From: Triticum aestivum
Lineage: Eukaryota > Streptophyta > Magnoliopsida > Poales > Poaceae
Length of the DNA stretch: 64,000 bases
Assembly: GCF_018294505.1 (NCBI RefSeq)
Contig: NC_057801.1
Span: 433,416,741-433,480,740, forward strand
Direction: 5' to 3'
How positions within the stretch are numbered: the first letter of the stretch is position 1; every line of letters begins with the position of its first letter. The notes under the pieces were generated by a model. That model had not been told where the DNA came from, ran no database searches, and saw only the letters and a program-made list of their open reading frames with translations. The translations under genes were made by a program, and so were the position numbers. Below, piece after piece: positions 33,564 to 45,110 of this stretch.

Positions 33564-34344
33564 AGCTCCTAAATCATACAAAGCAGTTTTCACATAAATC
33601 TTTTTGATAGAGCAAGGTATAGTTGGTATACCCAGATCTCCAAGTTTTTTAGGTACTCCATCTTTAAAAGTATAGTTAGCAAGCATAGTGGATATTTCAG
33701 CTTCCAGTATTTTTCTTATTTGTGATGATGTCTTTTCATATACTTTGCATAAGGAGGCATTTTTAAGATGCCAGTCAAGCGAGTACGCAAAAGACTGGCC
33801 TAAGCATTTTAGCAAAGCATTCAAATTCTTCATCATCTTTCTTTTTAGTTGACTTGGGTGGAAAAGGCATAGGTTTTTGAACCCATGGTTCTCTTTCTTT
33901 ACCGTGTTTTCTAGCAACAAAGTCTCTTTTATCATATTTTTTATTCTTAGGTTGTGGGTTATCAAGATCAATAGGTGGTTCTATCTCAACATCATTATCT
34001 GGTTCTTTATCATTATTTGGTTGAGTGTCTTCATGAACCTCATTATTATCCTTTTCATTATCGCTAGGTGGATGTTCATTACCAGATTGAGTTTCAGCAT
34101 CAGAGATAAAAGTTTCATTTTCATTATCAGGAGGTTTGTCTATTTCAGGTTCACTAGAAGCATGAAAAGTCCAATCATTTTTCTTTTTCTTTTTCTTTTT
34201 AGAAGGACTAGGTGCACTAGTGTTGTTTCTTTGCGAATCTTGTTCAATTCGTTTTGGGTGTCCCTCAGGATAAAGTGGTTCCTGAGTCATTTTACCTCCT
34301 CTAGTTGCAACTCTAACAGCAAAGTCATGTATATTATGATTCAT
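33564..34344 (-). pseudogene. E gag-protease linker and N-terminal protease, cut by D
   Basis: Minus strand. 34344-33775 encodes an acidic and Lys-rich linker (PSPSKKKKKKKNDWTFHA) ending in FECFAKMLRPVF; a frameshift near 33790-33800 then leads to EAEISTMLANYTFKDG and YVKTALYDLGA, the last residues being the DLGA(S) active-site motif of gypsy proteases. The frame breaks at 33564, where D is inserted, and resumes at 20594. Confidence 0.8.
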
Positions 34345-34434
34345 TTCATCAAGTAATTCTCTTTATGATTTAGCAACTTGTTCTAACTGGGTTTGAACCA
34401 TAGAAGCATGTTTTCCAACACCTCCAACATCATT

Positions 34435-35871
34435 TTAGATTCTAAATAACAAGTCACTCAAGCGAGCAATCATATCAGAGTTGTATTTCAATTGTTTCAT
34501 AACATTTGCATTGAAGTGGTCTTGTTTTCTAATGTAATTATCAAACTTATAAAGGCATTGACTAAGATGTTTATTATAAGGTTCATCACTATCATTGAAT
34601 TTCATTAAAGATGTTACCTCTACCACCTTGGGTGGTGGTGGTGCTTCAAGCCCATGTATTTCTTCGATAGGTGGTAAATTTTTGACATCCTCGGTCTTTC
34701 CTTCATAGATTTATTTGCCTCTTGCATATCTTTAGGACTGAGATATAATATACCCATCTTCTTCGGAGTGGGTTTAGGCGGTGGTTCAGGAATAGTCCAA
34801 TCATCATAATTTTTCAATATGTTATTCAATAATTCTTCAGCTTGAGCAATAGTTCGTTCCCGGAAAACACAACCAGCATAACTATCTAGGATGTCCCTAG
34901 AAGCATCGGTTAGTCCATTATAGAAGATATCAAGTATTTTCATTTTTCTTAAGAGGATGATCAGGCAAAGCATTAAGCAAATGGCAAAGCCTCCCCCAAG
35001 CTTGTGGGAGACTCTCTTCTTTAGTTTGAACAAAATTAAATATTTCCTATAAGGAAGCTTGTTTCTTATGAGCAGGAAAATATTTTTCGGAGAAGTAGTA
35101 AATCATATCCTGGGGACTACACACACAACCAGGAGCAAGAGTATTGTACCAAGCTTTAGCATCACCCTTTAATGATAAAGGAACTAATTTGAGAATAAAG
35201 TAGTATCGAGTTTTCTCATCATGAGTAAAAAGGGTGGCTATATCATTCAACTTAGTAAGATGTGCCACAACAGTTTCAGTTTCATAACCATGGAAAGGAT
35301 CAGATTCAACCAAAGTAATTAACTCCAGGTCGACAGAGAATTCATAATCCTTCTCAGCAATAGCAATAGGTGAAGTAGCAAGCTTAGGATCACATTTCAT
35401 TCTAGCATTCAGAGATTTTTCTTTATACTTGTGTAATAATCTCTCTAGATCATCTCTATCCTTACAAGCAAGAATATCACTAGTTGCCTCTTCACTCATA
35501 ACATAGCCTTCCGGTACCTTAGGCAATTCATGTCTAGGAGGGCTAGCTCTAGCAAGTGTTCCATGAGTTTCAGTTTCAAGATCATCATCAGATTCAACAA
35601 CATCATGTTGTATTACTCTATCAATTTGTTCACCAAGAAATGGCACATCATCATTATCAAGAATGGTACTAGCATCATCATAAGCATCATTCATAGTAGA
35701 AGTAGCATCATCAATAACTTGCGACATATCAGAATTAATAGCATGTGGTGGTGGTGTTGCAAGTTTACTCATAACAGAAGGTGAATCTAAAGTAGAACTG
35801 GATGGCAGTTCCTTACCTCCCCTCGTCTTTGCGGGAAATATCTTAGTCTTAGCATCCTTCAGATTCTTCAT
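34435..35871 (-). pseudogene. E gag, degenerate
   Basis: A start at MKNLKDAKTKIFPAKTRGGK (35871) suits the family better than the ATG at 35907, which is close to the PBS. The N part is open to 35047 and includes the capsid-type segment FILKLVPLSLKGDAKAWYN...SPQDMIYYFSEKYFPAHKK. A nonsense codon, then EESLPQAWGRLCHLL and further fragments (35033-34620, 34626-34435) continue with shifts and stops. Gag would package the element RNA. It lies between the PBS and the protease linker. Confidence 0.78.
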
Positions 35872-35920
35872 AGTGATAAATTGATAATAATCCCAAGTGA
35901 CCAACAAATATAGCTATGCT

Positions 35921-35937
35921 CCCCAGCAACGGCGCCA
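35921..35937 (-). promoter_or_regulatory. Primer-binding site of E
   Basis: The minus strand reads TGGCGCCGTTGCTGGGG, the conserved PBS region of this wheat gypsy group, 11 bases inside the LTR end at 35949. Confidence 0.75.
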
Positions 35938-35948
35938 CAAAAAGGTCT

Positions 35949-36127
35949 TGATTACCCACAAGTATAGGGGATCACAACAGTTTTCGAGGGTAGAGTATTC
36001 AACCCAAATTTATAGGTTCGACACAAGGGGAGCCAAAGAATATTTGAAGGTATTAGCAGCTAAGTTGACAATTCAACCACACCTGGAAATTAATTATCTG
36101 CAGCAAAGTGATCAGCAACACAGTAAT
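35949..36127 (-). repeat. 5' LTR of E, segment 1 of 3
   Basis: Starts TGATTACCCACAAG (TGATAACC in the partner LTR) and stops at the copia C insertion; 36123-36127 (GTAAT) is the left TSD of C. Confidence 0.88.
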
Positions 36128-37407
36128 TGTTGGAAATATGCCCTAGAGGCAATAATAAAATGGTTATTATTATATTTCTTTATTCATGATAATTGTCTGT
36201 TATTCATGCTATAATTGTGTTATCCGGAAATCGTAATACACGTGTGAATACATAGACCACAACATGTCCCTAGTAAGCCTCTAGTTGACTAGCTCATTGA
36301 TCAACTAATAGTCATGATTTCCTGACTATGGACATTGGATGTCATTGATAACGGGATCACACCATTAGGAGAATGATGTGATGGACAAGACCCAATCATA
36401 AGCATAGCTCAAAGATCGTGTGGTTCGTTTAGCTAGAGCTTTTCCAAATGTCAAGTATCATTTCCTTAGACCATGAGATTGTGCAACTCCCGGATACCGT
36501 AGGAGTGCTTTGGGTGTTCCAAACGTCACAACGTAACTGGGTGACTATAAAGGTGCACTACGGGTATCTCCGAAAGTGTCTGTTGGGTTGGCACGAATCG
36601 AGACTGGGATTTGTCACTCCGTATGACGGAGAGGTATCTCTGGGCCCACTCGGTAGTGCATCATCATAATGAGCTCAATGGGACCAAGTGTCTGGTCACG
36701 GGATCATGCATTATGGTACGAGTAAAGTGACTTGCCAGTAATGAGATTAAACGAGGTATTGGGATACCTACAATCGAATCTCGGGCATGTAACATACCGA
36801 TTGACAAAGGGAATTGTATACGGGATTGATTGAATCCTCGATATCGTGGTTCATCCGATGAGATCATCGAGGAGCATGTGGGAGCCAACATGGGTATCCA
36901 GATCCCGCTGTTGGTTATTGACCGGAGAGGCGTCTCGGTCATGTCTGCATGTCTCCGAACCCGTAGGGTCTCACAGTTAAGGTTCGGTGATGCAGGTTGT
37001 AAGATATGAGTATTGCATTAATGCCGAAGTTGTTCGGAGTCCGGATGAGATCTCGGACTGTACGAGGAGTTCCGGAATGGTCCGAGTAAAGAATTATATA
37101 TAGGAAGGTCAAGTTTGGCCATCGGAAAGTTTCGGGTTCACCGGCATTCGTACCGGGTACCACGGAAGGTCCCGGGGTCCATATGGGCATATCGGCATAG
37201 AGGGGTCACCGCGGGTGGTGGCCACCACACCGGAGGAGTCCCAATGGAAAGGGAGGGGACGCATCCCCTCGTTTCAGCCTCGGTGCGTCCCCCCTTGCCC
37301 CCTGTCCCCTTCTAGGGTTGAAACCTAGGGTGGGGGCGCTCCACGCCTTGGGCAGCCCAACCCTGTCGCCGCCTCCCCACTAGGAGATTGCATCTCCCTA
37401 GGGCCGC
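36128..37407 (+). repeat. 5' LTR of copia C, segment 1 (U3 side)
   Basis: The first ~840 bases differ from the 3' LTR at about 25 positions by hand, but 36970-37400 aligns poorly with 54005-54420, with many one-base gaps in G/C runs and a replaced block near 37190-37330. Bases 37403-37407 (GCCGC) are the left TSD of F. Confidence 0.9.
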
Positions 37408-37880
37408 TGTCGGTGTCAAAACCGGCGGATCTCGGGTAGGGGGTCCCGAACTGTGCGTCTAGGCGGATGGTAACATGAGACAAGGGACACGATGTTTTAC
37501 CCAGGTTCGTGCCCTCTTGATGGAGGTAAAACCCTACATCCTGCTTGATTGATATTGATGATGTGGGTATTACAAGAGTAGATCTACCACGAGATCAAGG
37601 AGGCTAAACCCTAGAAGCTAGTCTATGGTATGATTGTTGTTCGTCCTACGGACTAAAGCCATCCGGTTTATATAGACACCGGAGAGGCCTAGGGTTACAC
37701 AGAGTCGGTTACAATGGTAGGAGATCTACATATCCGTATTGCCAAGCTTGTCTTCCACGCCAAGGAAAGTCCCATCCGGACACGGGACGAGGTCTTCAAT
37801 CTTGTATCTTCATAGTCTTGGAGTCCAGCCGATGATGATAGTTCGGCTATCCGGATAGCCCATAGTCCAGGATTCCCTCA
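37408..37880 (-). repeat. 3' LTR of gypsy F
   Basis: TGTCGGTGTCAAAACC...GGATTCCCTCA. The minus-strand TATA (CTATATAAA) is at 37675-37667. The polypurine tract TTCGGGGGCTAC lies just inside (37892-37881). Confidence 0.93.
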
Positions 37881-38207
37881 GTAGCCCCCGAACCAGGCTT
37901 CAATGACGATGAGTCCGGCGCGTATGTTGTCTTCGGTGTTTGCAAGGAAGGTTCTCCTCCATGTTCCATGCGTTAGCCGAATAGTGTCCGGTTTCTTCAT
38001 AAATGTTGTGCTCCTCGGCTTCCACGTCCAATAATGGCCCTCTTCCACGTGTTGTATGAATGCGAAAAGCCAGGGTATTTTTACGTTTTACCCCCCTAGC
38101 TGTGCGAGTAAGCCGCCTATAAGAGAGGCATGGATCCAGATCAAAATCACACCATCCTCCTTTCGCAAGTATTCATTGAAGCGTATCTGACAAGAATCCA
38201 TTCCAAT

Positions 38208-40968
38208 ATGGATAGTCGACGCGGCTCCTCTTCTCGCGCTCCCAGTCCTCAGCCAGGAGATTGGAGGAGATGCTCAGTACCGCATAGCGAGTTAGTGATG
38301 CTCCAAGCAGAGGGATACCTTCCCCCAGCCTTTATGGTTCCGGTTCGAGCCGGACTGGCCACCTACAAGGGTGGGAAGCAGGCGGAGAGCGTCCCCAATC
38401 CCTCCAAAGGAGAGCGGGTATGCTTTGTCCCCTACTTAATAAGGGGACTAGGATTTCCCATACATCCGTTTCTCCGGGGGCTCCTGGAGTTCTACGGACT
38501 CCAACTTCACCACCTCACACCTGCCTCCATTTTGCACATCGCGGGCTTTGTAGCTGTTTGCGAGCTGTTCTTGGGCATCGAGCCCCATTTTGCACTGTGG
38601 AAGAGACTATTTTGCCTCGTACCCCGTTCTCACGAGGGGTCGATATATCAAGTGGGCAGAGCCAAAATATGGCACATCGTCGGGACCGGATATCTATCCG
38701 GAACCCCGAAGAAGGCGTCCGAAGACTGGCCTTCGGAGTGGTTCTATATGGAAGACACCCCGCTGCCGGATCCAGTTCGGATCGGCCTCCCGGAGTTTAG
38801 CAGCGCTCCTCTGAAGAAACGCCTGAGTTGGCGCCCGCGGAGCCCTCAACGGGAAGATGATAGGAGCGTCCACTATCTGATGGGCCGGATACGGTTACTG
38901 GCCCATTCCGTATTAACCATGATTGGAGTCATGGCCACATGCATTATGCGAGGGGTGCGGCCGCTCCAATATAGGGGCCACCCCATGTGGGATTTCAACG
39001 GGGAGAATGACGCCACCCGTCATGGCCGCAAGGGGCCGGGATCGGCCGCCGATCTGGTGAAGATCCTGTCCGGCTTGTACAAGGGGGAGAAGGAGGACTT
39101 CCTCCGCACGAGTCCATTGAATGGATTCTCCATGAATAACCCTCGGAGCTGGGTAAGCGGACGTTTATATATCTGATCCGTGCTTTCAAAGATAAGTGTC
39201 TTACTTTATGATTTCGACGTAGGAACTGCGCCGGGATGTGGAGGGCATAGAAAGCCCGACTCCACAACCCGAGGATCCGGGAAGATCCCTTGATCTGGCC
39301 GCCGGAGAAGATCCGGACATAATGGTGGAACTGATTGACGGGGTGTTCCACCAGCTCAGCATAGACAATGCTCTAGTCGCCATTACGGCTGACTACCCCG
39401 GTTTATCCCTGGCTTCCCAGGTGAGTACGACCGAAGTCCTGACACCGTTACCTTTTTAATGCTTATTTCTGACCACCGTGTACCAACGGTGCTTCCAGGA
39501 GGTGCCTTTACGGTAGGAAGCCGAGCCCGCGGCGACCGTCCAACCAAGGCCAGTGCGGCCCAGCAGGCGGAAGAGGAGTGCGGTGTGAATCGAAATGTCG
39601 CCGCAAAGGTATGGTGCACCATTGTCCTTTAAGGGAAAGACTCCTGGGAGGTATATTAATGCTCGTGATTCTTCCAGGAGAAAGAGCGCTCGCCGGACTG
39701 AGTCCGGAGAGGTTGCCAACCAAGCCTCCGCCAGCCAAGCTCCAACGCCTGGTCCGGAGAGGGAGGCGAGCGCAAGGCGCGAGCCGGATGCTCCTCCAAC
39801 GGAGGATGCCGACAGGTTGTCCGCCACCAGGTCTGAGGTGGAGAGCGCCATGAATCACAGGCGCCGTCGGACAGTTCTTCGTGACGCGTGTTTCTCCCCA
39901 GAGGCGTTGAATGCCTTTAATGCGGGAGACGCGCACCTCCGTGCTGCTCAAGATGGTTTAACCAGAGCCACGGAGCAGTATGTAAAAGACATACGGGTGA
40001 GGAATTTTATAGTTATATATGCCAGTAGCCCCAAGACTTAAAATAGTTAAACTAACTGATTTAAGGATCATTTGTTATGCAGGATCTAACAGAGAAGAAT
40101 ACCCACCTGTCCCAGGAGCTTGAAGAATGCAAGGCCCAACTTGAGGCCGCACTAGCCGCTGCCGGGGGAGCCACAGAGACCCCCTCTGGTAATTCATATT
40201 TCGAAAAGAGAAATAGTTTATGAAGTGCGGTGTGTGTATAATCTGACAATAATATTGCAGAGGGTGTCGGACTAGATCCGGACAAGCAACATCTGCTGCG
40301 CCAGCTGAAGGCCGGCGAGAAGGTGCTTATGAGGGTGCAGCAGGAGAGGAACAAACTCCAAGATGCCAATACCCAGCTGGGCGAAGAACTAAAAGATGTT
40401 CGGGTCCAGCTGTCTAACTCCGTAAAGGAGAATCGGCGGCTTCGTCGCGGCATTTATAGTAAGTGCTTGAGCAAACTCTTTTGAAAAGAAGAGTTCGGCG
40501 AGGAAGTCGATTGACAGAAATATGTCTGTAGGTGTGCTCACGGGTCGTCCGGCAGAGGAGATGCCTGGTTCCACGGGAGACCCTCTTCCCGAGCTGCTGC
40601 AACTGCACGAACGTGTTCGGCAGGCGATGAGCGGCGTCGTTCAGGCCTTATGGCCTTCCGTCTCCCAACCCGAGGGTCTTGGAGGGCTTGCTGAGAAGCT
40701 TCAGGGAGTACGGCGGCGTCTTTGTCTGTGGAAGATATCAGCCTGCCGTCAAGGCGCCAGGGAGGCCTGGGCCATGGTGAAGACGCGGTACCCGAAGGCT
40801 GATCCAAACCACATGGCCGAGGTTGGACCTGCGGGGCCCGATGGGAAGGAGATCCATGTGAGCCTGATGTACGGCCAAGTAGAGTTGGCCACGAAATATT
40901 CCCAACAGGACTATAAATTAGACAGCCTGTTAGATGGGATTGAAGAGGAGTACAATCAGTCAGTTTGA
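38208..40968 (+). pseudogene. Antisense gene of gypsy F (seven exons), one nonsense codon
   Basis: Transcribed opposite to gag-pol. Exons 38208-39152, 39223-39420, 39517-39608, 39678-39996, 40083-40188, 40261-40458 and 40532-40968 are joined by GT...AG introns, and reading phases match at every junction, giving 765 codons including the stop. Exon 1 (FVPYLIRGLGFPIHPFLRGL, WKRLFCLVP) resembles the 'putative gypsy type transposon' domain (PF04195). Exons 4-6 are charged and helical (LTEKNTHLSQELEECKAQLE, LMRVQQERNKLQDANTQLG), likely coiled coil. The last exon ends YKLDSLLDGIEEEYNQSV. Function is unknown. ATG 38208 is preferred over 38130 because a TATA-like TATAAG sits at 38118. An in-frame TGA at 39586-39588 (likely from CGA) breaks exon 3; an alternative acceptor at 39498 would add a TAG. 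Confidence 0.72.
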
Positions 40969-41777
40969 TGATGTAATTTAAAATGACATGTAAAATGCCT
41001 TCTAGCCGGATTGTAGATCGTTTGTCTTTGCGGACCTTTTCGCTTCAACCTCGGGACCCAACAGTCCGGAGTGTGTCCGAATACCCTTACGGTTAAAAAA
41101 AACCAGGGCATGCATGGAGACAAGGCGTAGGGGTCATAAGTGCTTTATCAGACAAGTGCCCAACTAGCTATGTCATATTACATGGTTAGTAAGAAACATC
41201 TTCCAGGGAGAATAGTTCTGTTAGGGGTTCCTTTCCCTGGGAGGCATGCCCTAAAGTGCATGACCGGACTGCGAAAAGAGCAGAAAAAGCATCTGGGGGC
41301 AGATAAATAAATAAGTAATAAATCATCTTTCAGGTCACCGACCGAATATTCCCTTAAGAACGCTAGCCTTCGGCTTCACCCAGTCTGAGGTACACATCCG
41401 GCTGACCCCGCAGTAACAATCGCAGAGGTGCTCCCTTTACCTCCTAGCCGAACAAACGGGAACGTAGGGGTAAGCACAGGAGCCAGGCAACCCGGCTTGG
41501 CCAAAACTTAAGTCATATCGATGCATATAATGGTGAGTAAAAGGTACATGCGGAAGTATGACACATGTGTTGGGCATGGAGCCCATATAAATAAGCTTCT
41601 GTTAAAGAAGCCCCCAGGTATAACGAGTGCGAGTAGCACATCGAGTGAGTGCGAACAAAGCGCAGATCAGCCCTCAAGAGGCTTGTACTGAAAGAGGGAG
41701 GAAAAAGGAGGGAAAACAAAGACAGCGAAAAAATATAAAAGGTGGACGGAGGAAGGAGACGAACTCTGAGTCCGGCG
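40969..41777. other. F spacer between the antisense gene and integrase
   Basis: The convergent 3' ends of two opposite genes flank this stretch. No coding region recognised; both transcripts probably end here. An A-rich run (GGTTAAAAAAAACC-like, near 41093) is the only low-complexity feature. Confidence 0.5.
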
Positions 41778-44009
41778 CTAGGCGTAGAATCTTCGGAGAC
41801 GGGCTGCGTTCCATGGGTTTGGCTCAAGTCGGTTGTTCGATGCGTTGCGTAGACGGTATGCACCACCGGTAAGGACTTGGTCGATGATGAAGGGACCTTC
41901 CCACTTGGGCTTAAGTTTGTCCTTTTTCTTGTCCGGCAGGCGTAGAACTAGCTCCCCAACATTGTAAGTTTTGGCCCGTACTTCTCTGCTTTGATATCTT
42001 CGAGCCTGCTGCTGATAGAATGTGGAACGGGATTTTGCCACGTTGCGCTCCTCCTCTAAGGCGTCCAAATTGTCCTGCCGATCCAACTCGGCTTCTCTTT
42101 CTTCGTACATGCGCACGCGAGGTGAGTCATGAATTATATCGCAGGGTAAAACTGCCTCGGCGCCGTATACCATAAAAAATGGTGTGAATCCGATAGTGCG
42201 GTTTGGCGTGGTCCGCAGCCCCCAGAGTACGGAGTCGAGCTCCTCTACCCAGTGCGTGTTAGACTCCGTGAGGGACCGCACTAATCTGGGTTTAATGCCG
42301 CTCATGATTAGACCATTTGCTCGTTCCACTTGACCGTTAGTTTGAGGGTGGTAAACTGAAGTGTAGTCGAGCTTGATGCACATGTTTTTGCACCAGAGTT
42401 TAACCTCGTCGGCCGTGAAATTCGTGCCGTTATCAGTGTTGATGCTGTGGGGGACGCCAAAACGGTGTACTACCCCGGATATGAAGTCTATCACAGGTCC
42501 GGATTCTGCCGTTTTAACCGGCTTGGCCTCTATCCATTTGGTGAATTTGTCCACCATGACCAATAAGTATTTGTGCTTGTGGGTTCCCCCTTTAAGGGGT
42601 CCAACCATGTCAAGCCCCCAGACCGCGAACGGCCAAGTGATGGGTATAGTTTTGAGGGTGGTGGGTGGCATGTGGCTTTGATTAGCAAAGAGCTGACAAC
42701 CAACGCATCGTTGGACTAAGTCCTGAGCATCTGCCCGGGCTGTCGGCCAATAAAATCCTGTACGGAAGGCCTTGCCTACAAGGGCCCGGGCTGCAGCGTG
42801 GTGCCCGCCGAGTCCGGCGTGAATGTCAGCCAGGAGATTTCGCCCTTCCTCTTCGGAGATACACCTTTGAAGGACTTCGGTTGTGCTTTTCTTATAAAGT
42901 TCTCCCTCATGGACCATGTAGGCTTTAGATCGCCGAACTATGCAGCGGGCCTCATTTTGGTCTTCGGGAAGTTCCTGCCTGATTAAGTAGGCTAGGAATG
43001 GTTCTGTCCATGGGGCAATTACTCCCATTATTTCGTGGGCTGAAGGTGTTATTTCATTGGCTGAGCCGCCGATTGTGTCAGAATGTTCTGTGTTGGGTGG
43101 TGCAGTTGGTTCCGGGTTGTTATTTCCGGACTCCTCTTCCCATAATACGGATGGCTTAAAGAGCCGTTCCAGGAAGATGTTTGGAGGGACGGCGTCGCGT
43201 TTTGTGACGATGCGTGCCAACACGTCTGCTGCCTGGTTATTATCCCGGGTTACATGGTGGAATTCGAGTCCTTCGAACCGGGCTGACATTTTTAAGACGA
43301 CGTTACGGTAGGCTGCCATTTTCGGATCCTTGGCGTCAAAGTCTCCATTTACTTGGGATATTGCGAGGTTTGAATCCCCGCGCACCTCTAGGCGTTGAAT
43401 ACCCATGGAGATTGCCATCCGGAGGCCATTTAGAAGGGCCTCGTATTCGGCTGCATTGTTGGAGTCCGTGTACATTATTTGAAGTACGTATTGGATTGTG
43501 TCTCCGGTTTGGGACGTCAAGACGACGCCAGCCCCCAAGCCAGCCAACATTTTGGAGCCGTCGAAATGCATGATCCAATTGGAGTATGCGCCGTACTCTT
43601 TAGGGAGTTCGGCTTTGGTCCATTCGGCGATGAAGTCAGCCAAAACTTGTGACTTTATAGCTCGCCGTGGTTTGTAGGTTATGTCAAATGGTAAAAGCTC
43701 AGTGGCCCATTTTGCAATCCTGCCCGTCGCGTCGCGATTATTTATAATATCGTTGAGAGGTACTTCGGAGGCCACCATTATGGAACACTCTTGAAAGTCG
43801 TGTCGCAGCTTCCGGGATGCCATGAACACCGCATACGCTATCTTTTGATAATGTGGGTACCGGGACTTGCATGGAGTTAAGACAGTGGATACGTAGTACA
43901 CTGGTTTTTGAAGAGAAAATTTGTGTCCTTCTGTTTCTCGTTCGACGACGAGTACGGCACTGACAACTTGATGTGTTGCCGCGATATATAATAACATAGG
44001 TTCGCCCAA
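41778..44009 (-). CDS. Gypsy F RNase H and integrase part of pol
   Basis: Open for 743 codons. RNase H: EPMLLYIAATHQVVSAVLV (tether side) and MHFDGSKMLAGLGAGVVL...NNAAEYEALLNGL...GDSNLAISQVNG, with the catalytic D, E and D visible. Integrase: zinc-binding HAGLGGHHAAARAL...CVGCQLF, then core GLDMVGPL, NTDNGTNF and NGQVERANG (D, D, E all present), and a C-terminal region ending WEGPFIIDQVLTGGAYRL...RRFYA. Integrase joins cDNA to the genome; RNase H removes RNA during reverse transcription. The piece follows RT in the same frame after TAG at 44040, so it is the intact downstream half of a polyprotein. Confidence 0.92.
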   Translation of the reverse strand: MGEPMLLYIAATHQVVSAVLVVERETEGHKFSLQKPVYYVSTVLTPCKSRYPHYQKIAYAVFMASRKLRHDFQECSIMVASEVPLNDIINNRDATGRIAKWATELLPFDITYKPRRAIKSQVLADFIAEWTKAELPKEYGAYSNWIMHFDGSKMLAGLGAGVVLTSQTGDTIQYVLQIMYTDSNNAAEYEALLNGLRMAISMGIQRLEVRGDSNLAISQVNGDFDAKDPKMAAYRNVVLKMSARFEGLEFHHVTRDNNQAADVLARIVTKRDAVPPNIFLERLFKPSVLWEEESGNNNPEPTAPPNTEHSDTIGGSANEITPSAHEIMGVIAPWTEPFLAYLIRQELPEDQNEARCIVRRSKAYMVHEGELYKKSTTEVLQRCISEEEGRNLLADIHAGLGGHHAAARALVGKAFRTGFYWPTARADAQDLVQRCVGCQLFANQSHMPPTTLKTIPITWPFAVWGLDMVGPLKGGTHKHKYLLVMVDKFTKWIEAKPVKTAESGPVIDFISGVVHRFGVPHSINTDNGTNFTADEVKLWCKNMCIKLDYTSVYHPQTNGQVERANGLIMSGIKPRLVRSLTESNTHWVEELDSVLWGLRTTPNRTIGFTPFFMVYGAEAVLPCDIIHDSPRVRMYEEREAELDRQDNLDALEEERNVAKSRSTFYQQQARRYQSREVRAKTYNVGELVLRLPDKKKDKLKPKWEGPFIIDQVLTGGAYRLRNASNNRLEPNPWNAARLRRFYA

Positions 44010-44039
44010 GTTGGGCGCGGCCAGGACCGGATTTGTTGC

Positions 44040-45110
44040 CTATATGGCCTTAATTTCTACGAGTCTGGCCGTGGCAGCATCCGTCCATTCAAAGTGTTCG
44101 GTGCGCCGGAGGAGACGATAGAGGGGCAGTGCCTTTTCTCTCAAACGGGAGATGAAGCGGCTTAGAGCCACCACGCATCCCATCAATTTTTGTATTTGTT
44201 TGAGGTCTTTTGGGATATCCAATTATGACAGAGCCTGGATCTTGGCTGGGTTTGCTTCCATTCCTCTACCGGATACAATGAAGCCCAAGAGCTTTCCGGC
44301 TGGTACGCCGAAAACACATTTTTCCGGGTTGAGCTTAATGTCGTATGCTCGGAGGTTGTCGAATGTAAGCCTCAAATTGTCTATTAGAGTTTCGACGTGT
44401 TTGGTCCTAACGACCACATCGTCTACGTACGCCTCCACTGTTTTGCCTATCTGGGTGGCCAGACATGTCTGAATCATGCACTGATATGTTGCGCCGGCGT
44501 TTTTGAGTCCGAAGGGCATTGTGTTGAAGCAGAATGGTCCGTACGGAGTAATGAATGCCGTTGCGGCCTGGTCTTTTTCCGCCATCTTGATTTGATGGTA
44601 TCCGGAGTATGCGTCGAGGAAGCACAATGAATCATGCCCTGCGGTGGCGTCGATGATTTGGTCGATGCGAGGGAGAGGGAAAGGGTCCTTTGGGCAGGCC
44701 TTGTTAAGGTCTTTGAAATCGACATAAAGGCGCCAGGATTTGTCCTTTTTTGGTACCATTACCAGGTTGGCTAGCTAGTCCGGATGTTTTATATCTCTGA
44801 TGAATCCGGCTTCTAAGAGTTTGGCTAGCTCCTCTCCCATTGCCTGTCTTTTGGGTTCGGAAAATCGCCGAAGAGCCTGTTTGACTGGCTTGAATCCTTT
44901 TAGGATATTTAGGCTGTGTTCTACCAGCCTGCGTGGGATTCCTGGCATGTCTGAAGGGTGCCAGGCAAAAATGTCCCAATTTTCCCGACGGAATTCTCGT
45001 AGTGCGGCTTCTACATCAGGATTTAATTGTGCCCCAATGGAGGTCGTCTTTGTAGGGTCCGTTGGATGGACCTGGAATTTGACTATTTCGTCTGCTGGTT
45101 TAAAAGAGGT
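44040..45110 (-). pseudogene. Gypsy F reverse transcriptase, nonsense-interrupted
   Basis: The same frame as the flanking pol parts. Upstream segment 45110-44778 carries the pre-RT region (GAQLNPDVEAALREFRREN, FIRDIKHP). TAG at 44775-44777 replaces the usual Trp before LANLVMVPKK. The RT core 44759-44223 shows DLNKACPKDPFPLPRID, SGYHQI, MPFGLKNAGATYQ and the catalytic AYVDDVVV. TAA at 44223 and TAG at 44040 follow. Reverse transcriptase copies element RNA into cDNA. Only point stops prevent translation; there is no frameshift. Confidence 0.9.

Noticed and set aside
36128..37407. Solo copia LTR
   Set aside because: The rest of the LTR is found at 47414-47855 after removal of gypsy F, with PBS and internal domain following and a matching TSD at 54856.
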